Positions 57,886 through 64,000 of a stretch of DNA of 64,000 nt are shown piece after piece. The stretch is from Acinetobacter baumannii. GTDB taxonomy: Bacteria; Pseudomonadota; Gammaproteobacteria; Pseudomonadales; Moraxellaceae. The DNA is taken from the NCBI RefSeq assembly GCF_016508585.1, contig NZ_JADVOP010000011.1, positions 45,229-109,228 on the forward strand, read 5' to 3'. Below the pieces are notes generated by a model. The model searched no databases, had not been told where the DNA came from, and was given only the letters and a program-made list of their open reading frames with translations. A program made the translations under genes and the position numbers. Each line of letters opens with the position of its first letter. Position 1 is the first letter of the stretch.

Positions 57886-59877
57886 CTAGGTAAAGCTGTA
57901 GCCATCATTTTGCTTTTTAAGTAGTTTTAATACATCTTCTCTTCGATATAAATTTAAGGAATTTGATTCGCCAAAAGATATGGAATCAATTTTTCCTTGA
58001 GCTTTGAGATTAATGATGTGAGTGCGGTGCATGCTCAAAACCTTACTAGCTTCGATTGCTGTCATATATTCTTTTTGAAGAGCTTTTACTTGGTTTATAT
58101 CGTCCGTCTTTACAAACTTCCAGTACACAAAATCATGCAGTTTTAGGTAGCCTGTTTTAATCCAATTAATATGTAACCAATTGATGGCACATCCTAATTT
58201 TTTTGCAGCATCCTCTAGAGAAATAAAGTCTTGACGATTGAGCTCTTCTATCAAAATAGATACAGAAGCTTTTTCTACTCTAATAACTGAGTGGCAGTGT
58301 TCATCTTTTTTTAAGATACCCTTTTGAACAAGTACAGCTACTTTTGATGGGCTGATATGTAATTTCGAACTTGTATGTCTTAATGAAAAATATAAAGTCG
58401 GATCTGATTCATAATGAACCATTTTTAATCTTTTTTTTGAGGGGCGACCGGTATATGTTTCATAAATTTTGAGGTCATTGATCATTTCGGTGGTAATGCA
58501 TTCAATATCAGTTTGTTGATAAAGGTTTGTTCTCAATCCATCAATGTGAGGGCCTCCTACAGGCTCAATGCCAAAATGCTTTAGCTTATCGGCTAGATTT
58601 GTAGAATTAACATTCAACCGGCGAGCTAAGGTTCCAACAGAAATATATTTTTTGCTAAATTCTTCGATGATTTCTGGTAGTGCTACATTCTTTACATTTC
58701 CATCTACTTTCTTTTTATCAAGCTTTAACCAACCTTTGACACCAAGGTCTCGAACTATTTCCTTATGAATTTGCAATTGGCTTGCAATTTCTGGAAGTGT
58801 GAGAAGATTGTCTTTTGGAACGTTTTGTACACGTGGAGATAGTAAAGGTACTTTATGTGATTCGTCTAACAGGAGCCGTTCAACATCAATACTACTAATA
58901 TATATAAGCCCTTTAGCATTTTTTAAGGTGGCTAATTTTTCTTTTTGAATTAAGGTTTTCAATCTAGGATAGGAAATATCTAGAATGGTCCTTGTTTGGT
59001 CCAAAGAAAAAAACTGTTTTAGATGATTTGTTGCTGGTTGAGCAACATGAATGCAATTGGCCAATATAGAATTTGCATATTCACGTAGTATTGAACTTTG
59101 TTTTTTAAAATAGACAGCCTGAATTTGAGGATGGGCTTTAGAAACTCTTGAATTAATGATATGGATAAGTGTTTTCTTAGATTGTTCGGGGTTTGTTAAG
59201 TATTCATATGCCATTTGAATGCGTTGATGATCGGCATCGATATTATTAGATTTCCAGTCGAATTTTTCTAAAGCTAACCAATAATCGGATAGTTGGTTAA
59301 TAATTTTTTGATCACCATGGTATATGGTATCCATGAACCACTGTATTACTTCAGAATTCTTTGAGTTGGCTGGTAATATTCGTAAGTCTTGCCCACAATC
59401 ATGACAAAAATCAATTCTATTCCGACTAATATTGAGAGCTTTTTTACATTTTGGACAGCAATCATACAACTGTGTGCCATGTTTCAAACACACAGTGTAA
59501 GGGCGCAGTAACCAATGACGTCTCCAATAAGATTGTTCACTTAAACATTTAGGGCAAAAAGCCTGAACATCTTTGCGAAAGAAACTGTGCTTTAAAATAA
59601 TTTTAGAATATTTTCTTGGCATAGCTTGAGTAGAGCCACTTAGTGCAAATGCTAATGATGTATATTCATCAGATAAGCCTAGTAACTGAAGTAGTTTTCT
59701 AAATCTCTTTTGATGAGTTACATGACTACTGAGTGTTGTGGCAGGACTGCTTGACTGAATTTTACAAAGAGAATAAACACTAGAAAACCCATTGGCCTCG
59801 GCTGCTCTAATTAAAAGACTGGCCGCACTTTCATCTGGATAGGGGATAGGTTTAATTAATAAAGAATAAGAATTCAT
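57886..59877 (-). CDS. tniQ: TniQ/TnsD-type target-selection protein
   Basis: This 663-residue TniQ-family protein of Tn7/Tn5053-class transposons chooses the insertion site. The N-terminal TniQ domain (about 1-160) has zinc-binding pairs FCPKC (C108, C111), VCLKHG (C130, H133), CCPKC and FCHDCG. The C-terminal two thirds carry at least four helix-turn-helix-like units (PEIASQLQIHKEIVRDL; VGTLARRLNVNSTNLADKL; LEDAAKKLGCAINWL; AIEASKVLSMHRTHIINLK), more than simple TniQ proteins hold, suggesting recognition of a long specific site as in TnsD. Its start overlaps tniB by 4 bp. Confidence 0.88.
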   Translation of the reverse strand: MNSYSLLIKPIPYPDESAASLLIRAAEANGFSSVYSLCKIQSSSPATTLSSHVTHQKRFRKLLQLLGLSDEYTSLAFALSGSTQAMPRKYSKIILKHSFFRKDVQAFCPKCLSEQSYWRRHWLLRPYTVCLKHGTQLYDCCPKCKKALNISRNRIDFCHDCGQDLRILPANSKNSEVIQWFMDTIYHGDQKIINQLSDYWLALEKFDWKSNNIDADHQRIQMAYEYLTNPEQSKKTLIHIINSRVSKAHPQIQAVYFKKQSSILREYANSILANCIHVAQPATNHLKQFFSLDQTRTILDISYPRLKTLIQKEKLATLKNAKGLIYISSIDVERLLLDESHKVPLLSPRVQNVPKDNLLTLPEIASQLQIHKEIVRDLGVKGWLKLDKKKVDGNVKNVALPEIIEEFSKKYISVGTLARRLNVNSTNLADKLKHFGIEPVGGPHIDGLRTNLYQQTDIECITTEMINDLKIYETYTGRPSKKRLKMVHYESDPTLYFSLRHTSSKLHISPSKVAVLVQKGILKKDEHCHSVIRVEKASVSILIEELNRQDFISLEDAAKKLGCAINWLHINWIKTGYLKLHDFVYWKFVKTDDINQVKALQKEYMTAIEASKVLSMHRTHIINLKAQGKIDSISFGESNSLNLYRREDVLKLLKKQNDGYSFT

Positions 59878-60827
59878 AGAGCAATCCTCATCTGACTCGC
59901 CAAAATATTACGTGACATCTTGAAAGGATCACTTTTGGTCAAACTGACTTTAGCTGTCGTTCCCTGTAACCATGCGCTGCTGAAATCATGAGTTGTAATG
60001 ATTTCTCGATTATCTTTAAGGGCAATTAGCACACTATCTTTGATAAGTGTCATGATAAAGGCTGGATTGCCAGCAGTGGCAGCATAAAGTTGTGTAGTTA
60101 TTAAGGGCGAGTTTAGACTTTGATCAAAAGAGACTTCACATCTGGTTTTGATTTGATTTTCTACTTCAGCAAGAAATGGAAAAATCGAGCCGTATGATGT
60201 AGATGAACCTAGTGTCAGAGCATGCAAGGGATAGTGATATTGAAATCGTCGGGTTAGCTGTGAATCCATTTCTAATAAGGGAACAAACTGTGATAGACCA
60301 ACCAAGCAGAAGCTAATTTGTGTTTCATTAACGATTGATTTAATCCAATCGCATACCACAATATTTAATTTAGTAGTTGTTTTTTGAAAACGGAAAAGGT
60401 GATGAAATTCATCCAGAAAAACTAGTTTAGTTTCACATTGGCGCAGTAAATGACACAGTCGCAACGAGATTTGAGTGGTATTTCCAGATGCTGGATTAGG
60501 ATCTCCTAGTTCCTTGAGCAGCATACTGGCCACTGATTTGACTGATGCTGGAGATGGAACCTGAGCATAAAATGCTGGAATAATAGTTTTTTCATAACCC
60601 TCAACGATAGTTGTATAAGATGGCATTTGTTTGATTATGGCTCTACAAAGCAAAGTCTTACCATGACCACCGTCGGCGTGTAAAATACTGCCAATAGGCT
60701 CTTGGTAGGTCTGACTTTTTTGCATACATTCAGTGATGCCATGAAATGCGTGATTAAATTCTGGATGGCGTACAATAAAGCGATTAATGTGAGCAACTCG
60801 TTCAAGAATAGATATTGAATGATTCAT
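59874..60827 (-). CDS. tniB: TniB/TnsC-type transposition ATPase
   Basis: This AAA+ ATPase of about 317 residues links target selection to the transposase. Walker A is LHADGGHGKTLLCRAI (about residue 45), Walker B KLVFLDEFHHLFR (about 130) and the sensor region ISFCLVGLSQFVPLLE. The ATG at 60827, with GGAG upstream at the end of tniA, is preferred; the frame could be extended to 60887 within tniA. It is part of the leftward, tightly spaced tnsA-tniA-tniB-tniQ cluster. Confidence 0.88.
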   Translation of the reverse strand: MNHSISILERVAHINRFIVRHPEFNHAFHGITECMQKSQTYQEPIGSILHADGGHGKTLLCRAIIKQMPSYTTIVEGYEKTIIPAFYAQVPSPASVKSVASMLLKELGDPNPASGNTTQISLRLCHLLRQCETKLVFLDEFHHLFRFQKTTTKLNIVVCDWIKSIVNETQISFCLVGLSQFVPLLEMDSQLTRRFQYHYPLHALTLGSSTSYGSIFPFLAEVENQIKTRCEVSFDQSLNSPLITTQLYAATAGNPAFIMTLIKDSVLIALKDNREIITTHDFSSAWLQGTTAKVSLTKSDPFKMSRNILASQMRIAL

Positions 60828-60828
60828 C

Positions 60829-62667
60829 TTAGATCTCCATTGAAGAGAATGCGGTATAGCCATCGGTGGCTTGCTGTTCTTCCGCAACGATTGGGGATGG
60901 CTTGATTGGCATTGAAAGATTTTTAATTTCTTCAGGAAAATCTATTACTAGTTGGCGTAATTTAGGCTTTTTCCTCTGTAAATCTTCTTGGATTTGTTTC
61001 AGTAAATGCCAACGGGCAAGTAGGTTAGCCTTTTCACCTAAACGTCTAAGATCTGCCTGAGCCATCTGTTTTTTGATTTTTTGTGCTTCTTGATGAGCAT
61101 ACATAGTCAAACCCTGTGCATAACTAGTATTGGTGCATTCAGCTTTGATGAGATTAGTTGGATCATTCGGATCAACGATAAATACATGCCCTAAATCTAT
61201 TTCATCAACAAGTACAATCACTTTGGTGAGCTTCTGTTGTTCAAAGGTTGCTAGAGCAGGGGAAAAATAATACAAGTAGTCGATTAAGACACGTCCCTTG
61301 TTAATGCTACGTTCGTAAGGTTTTCGGCATAGTACAGATGCCTCATCATCTGAAAGCGAAGTTGGCTTAACTATTTTTGTGGCGTCTTCCCAAGCAAGTA
61401 TAGGTATACGATTGGTCTCAGAATGAGGATCTGTGTGATAAATCTCATTGATCCATTGCTCTGCATATTTTTGAACATCTGCAAGTGTCATTTTGGCATT
61501 TTTACTGGCGTTATAATCTCCTCTCGCTGTGGGGTTCGAGCAAGTTGTACCAGGTAATTTTTGGATTAAACCTTCAGTTAATGTTCTGAAGAAACTTTCA
61601 ATATGCGGTTTATTATTTGGCGTGCCGATCTGCGATGGCGTAATGGTAATTTTTAAAGTTTCACATAGTCGACCAAAAGAATTATTTTTGAACTCCACGC
61701 CATTGTCTGGAATAATTTGGCTCGGCACACCACCAGGTAAACCTCTTTGGGGTCGGGTAATCATGTCCCGAATCACACACATTGTGGTCAATGCACTTGG
61801 TGGGTATAAATTGACGTAAATCCCAACGATGACTCGAGTGTAAATATCAATCGCACATGATAAAAATGGACGACCTAAAATGGCTCCTGTTATATCATCA
61901 ATAATAATGATATCCAGATAATGGGTATCAATTTCCACCAAAGCCATTACGGTTGGGCTGATGATGGATTGTCCAGCAGCTTTGAGTAATTTTCTTGCAG
62001 TACGAGATCCTTTTTTGGCGTTAATGACTACATAAGGATCCAAACGATTGATACGACGTTCAATCGTTCGTAAACAAGGGATTTTATGTGATGTCCAGCC
62101 ATGTTCCATGGCTTTTCCAACAATAAATGCCAGTACATCTTTACCATCTCGTCGCTCTGAACAGAGGTAAATTTCTTGGATGGCTTGATGGATTAGACGT
62201 TCGATTTCTAAAGAGAATCGAACATAATGATTACCTGATTTTTTCTTTTCAAGAGATTCTGTGCACTGATTACTTAGTAGATATACTCGAATCCATCGTG
62301 CAACAGATCTAGGGCTTGGTGGTATCTGGTCTTGAATCTCTTTGGCAATCTGCTGAATTAATATCGTTAATGGTTGAACTGCAGTTGGACGTGGCAGCTT
62401 AGATAGAGCTGCTTGTATATACCTAAGTTTACGTATTCTTTTTGTTGTCATCTCAGGATTAACTAACAAATTTGATGTATTAAAATCATATTCAATCTGA
62501 CCAGACTTATACCATTCTTCAAACTGATGATATGGAATTTGAAATATACGACCACCAGCGATCGCAGAATATCGGCATATACCATGACCGATAAAGCTAA
62601 TTTCAAACTGTGAACCGTGAAATAAAAAACGAGTACCAATATTAGGAATAGGAAGGGAAGTATTCAT
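60829..62667 (-). CDS. tniA: TniA/TnsB-type DDE transposase
   Basis: This 612-residue retroviral-integrase-like (rve) transposase has catalytic triad candidates D in ALVEIDTHYLD (about 246), D in IIPDNGVEFKNNSF (about 320) and E in NKPHIESFFRTL (about 356). N-terminal helix-turn-helix regions should bind the transposon-end repeats. It joins 3' ends to target DNA. It overlaps tnsA by 4 bp (ATGA) and is followed by tniB after one base. Confidence 0.92.
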   Translation of the reverse strand: MNTSLPIPNIGTRFLFHGSQFEISFIGHGICRYSAIAGGRIFQIPYHQFEEWYKSGQIEYDFNTSNLLVNPEMTTKRIRKLRYIQAALSKLPRPTAVQPLTILIQQIAKEIQDQIPPSPRSVARWIRVYLLSNQCTESLEKKKSGNHYVRFSLEIERLIHQAIQEIYLCSERRDGKDVLAFIVGKAMEHGWTSHKIPCLRTIERRINRLDPYVVINAKKGSRTARKLLKAAGQSIISPTVMALVEIDTHYLDIIIIDDITGAILGRPFLSCAIDIYTRVIVGIYVNLYPPSALTTMCVIRDMITRPQRGLPGGVPSQIIPDNGVEFKNNSFGRLCETLKITITPSQIGTPNNKPHIESFFRTLTEGLIQKLPGTTCSNPTARGDYNASKNAKMTLADVQKYAEQWINEIYHTDPHSETNRIPILAWEDATKIVKPTSLSDDEASVLCRKPYERSINKGRVLIDYLYYFSPALATFEQQKLTKVIVLVDEIDLGHVFIVDPNDPTNLIKAECTNTSYAQGLTMYAHQEAQKIKKQMAQADLRRLGEKANLLARWHLLKQIQEDLQRKKPKLRQLVIDFPEEIKNLSMPIKPSPIVAEEQQATDGYTAFSSMEI

Positions 62668-63377
62668 AGATCTACTCCCAGCATAAGATGATTATTTTTG
62701 GCGTTTTTAATTTGAATGATTTGATGGAAAAGCAAATAGTCTGCAAGTTGTGGAGACAATTGGTCTTTTTCTAAAATGCTATACGCTTGTTCTAGATCAT
62801 CCAATTCATAGCGAATCAAAAGGTGTTGTGCCAATTCAATTTCAAGTGATGTCCAGTCCTGAAGATGGCCACGAGAATAAAGATGCAATAACTGTGTTAG
62901 GGATTGGCGTTGGGGTAATGTATTTGCATCAACTAACTTAAAAGGGATATTTATTGACGCCAAAATGGAAGCTAGTCTCTCAAAGCGTTGAAGACTTTCT
63001 AGGGATAGATGTTGAATGGATGGTTTAACCTCATGGACTTCAAAATCACCTTTTTGAGTACGAATCAGAAAGTCAGGATAAAGTTCCAAATTTTGCCCAA
63101 TCGGAATTTTTAAGGCCTGTGTTCGATAAGATTCAACCGCAGGATGACTTTCTAGTTGTACAGCATAAGCCAATTCCAGAAAGCTTTCTAAAGCAACTGA
63201 ACCACCAGCTTTACGGCTGGGAAAAAGAGAAGTTCGACGTTCTAAGCAGCCTTGATAAATACGACGCTGACCATGTAGTGTTCCAGCAATATTGGGTTTT
63301 TGATTAAATGCTGAATGGATCTGTTCAAAAATGAGTTGCTGTATATGTTGTTGTGTGTGGCTTATAGGATAAGACAT
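62664..63377 (-). CDS. tnsA: TnsA-like endonuclease
   Basis: This protein of about 237 residues has a PD-(D/E)XK fold like TnsA, which cuts the 5' strands so the element moves by cut-and-paste. Candidate active-site residues are E64 or E68 (VALESFLELAYA), D102 (ELYPDFLIRT) and E116-V-K118 (DFEVHEVKPS). The ATG at 63377 has GGAG upstream and is preferred over 63413. Presence of a TnsA sets this element apart from Tn5053/Tn402, which lack it, and groups it with Tn7-like and AbaR (Tn6019/Tn6022-type) elements. Confidence 0.82.
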   Translation of the reverse strand: MSYPISHTQQHIQQLIFEQIHSAFNQKPNIAGTLHGQRRIYQGCLERRTSLFPSRKAGGSVALESFLELAYAVQLESHPAVESYRTQALKIPIGQNLELYPDFLIRTQKGDFEVHEVKPSIQHLSLESLQRFERLASILASINIPFKLVDANTLPQRQSLTQLLHLYSRGHLQDWTSLEIELAQHLLIRYELDDLEQAYSILEKDQLSPQLADYLLFHQIIQIKNAKNNHLMLGVDL

Positions 63378-63486
63378 ATTATATCTCCATGTTTTTGAAG
63401 CATATGTATCCATAGAGTTTTGTTTTCTAAGGATAAGAAAACCCTACACACCTAAAAAAAGACTGGTGTGAAAGGCTTGACGTATG

Positions 63487-63577
63487 GTTCTACACAGAAG
63501 ATACTAGGGGTCTGACTCTCTATATTATCTTCGTGTAATGTAGAACTAACGGATCTTTAAAAAAGATCCGTTTTTTA
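63487..63577. repeat. Nested inverted repeats beside tnsA
   Basis: Two stacked stems: GTTCTACA (63487) / TGTAGAAC (63539) and inside it GAAGATA (63497) / TATCTTC (63526). A separate perfect hairpin AACGGATCTTT / AAAGATCCGTT (63548-63572) with a T-run follows on the plus strand. No gene lies inside. This could be a structured RNA, a regulatory site for tnsA, or a decayed element; the T-run points to plus-strand transcription ending here. Confidence 0.5.
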
Positions 63578-63599
63578 TTTATGCATGACTAATTTTTCG

Positions 63600-63830
63600 T
63601 TAATTTGTCTCCTTATTTGTATCAAAGTTGAATATAGGAACATTAACTTCTTCTTTTAAACCTAATTTGACTGCGATCTTATGGCTTTCTCCACGAATGG
63701 GAATGTGCTTACTTTTAAGTACGCTATACACAAGATCTGGTGAAAAATTATTTTGACGAGCCCAATCAGCTATTGAGAGTCCACTAAGTTCGAATTTTCG
63801 TCGAATCTCATTTTTATCTACCATAGTCAC
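63600..63830 (-). CDS. gp16-like small DNA-binding regulator
   Basis: This protein of about 76 residues resembles the BcepMu gp16 group of small phage or transposon-associated DNA-binding proteins. Residues 5-50 form a helix-turn-helix (EIRRKFELSGLSIADWARQN and FSPDLVYSVLKSK). Two ATGs (63830 and 63824) are possible. It lies upstream of tnsA on the same strand and may regulate the transposition operon. The 170 bp after it to the window edge are AT-rich with no gene. Confidence 0.65.
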   Translation of the reverse strand: MTMVDKNEIRRKFELSGLSIADWARQNNFSPDLVYSVLKSKHIPIRGESHKIAVKLGLKEEVNVPIFNFDTNKETN

Positions 63831-64000
63831 ATTGCCCGAAAAAATTTGGAATAGTTTAAAAATAAGTCAAATTTTGTGAAAGATCAATTGAGTTTTTTTT
63901 TAATACTATGAAATTTAAAGGTATTTTTTAGTATTATTACCATTCTATTGAAATTTATAACAACAATATTTTTTAATAAGATATTTAAAATCAATAAAAT

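Overview
The window reads as a chromosomal segment of a gammaproteobacterium of the genus Acinetobacter. The grounds are the low-GC coding style, typical Acinetobacter proteins (YfcG-like GST, PsiE, split thrS-infC / rpmI-rplT / pheST-ihfA clusters, the tilS-proC-yggT run) and many short U-tailed hairpins. I recognised no tRNA, rRNA or CRISPR array.

Positions 1-17200 are metabolic and envelope genes: a phospholipase-D-like fragment, a Sel1-repeat protein, PsiE, two separately terminated long acyl-CoA dehydrogenases, an acyl-CoA ligase, and a three-gene operon (ceramidase-like hydrolase, aldonolactone-oxidase-like flavoprotein, DSD1-type PLP enzyme). Beside this operon lies an AraC-type regulator gene broken by a frameshift. 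A 308-bp MITE-like element with terminal inverted repeats sits in the regulator/operon intergenic region.

Positions 17200-42700 are core genome: thrS-infC (ATT start), small membrane proteins, an MFS transporter, rpmI-rplT, pheS-pheT-ihfA, rho, trxA, ppx, accA-tilS-proC-yggT. Regulatory structures can be seen: a G-poor leader before rho, a hairpin leader before rpmI and a hairpin before pheS.

Positions 42700-64000 are accessory. A roughly 100-bp block carrying repeats of the form CGACAnATAAGYTGTCATTTT occurs twice in the same orientation, at about 42911 and 48108, and resembles the multi-site ends of Tn7/Tn5053-class transposons. Between the two copies lies a putative toxin module: a DUF1629/Imm11-like gene followed by a 1335-residue RTX protein with an N-terminal AHH-like nuclease segment. 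After the second copy come a 1300-residue STAND NTPase with an N-terminal nuclease-like segment (Avs-like), a SIR2-HerA defence pair, and a possible toxin-antitoxin pair (414-residue PIN-like protein plus StbD/RelB-like protein). The transposition genes tniQ, tniB, tniA and tnsA follow, all leftward and overlapping or nearly so, then a gp16-like small DNA-binding protein.

My reading is a Tn7-like transposon (TnsA + TniA/B/Q) carrying a stack of anti-phage and toxin cargo, inserted downstream of proC-yggT, probably next to the end of an older related element. The distal end beyond tnsA is not recognisable here and probably lies past base 64000.
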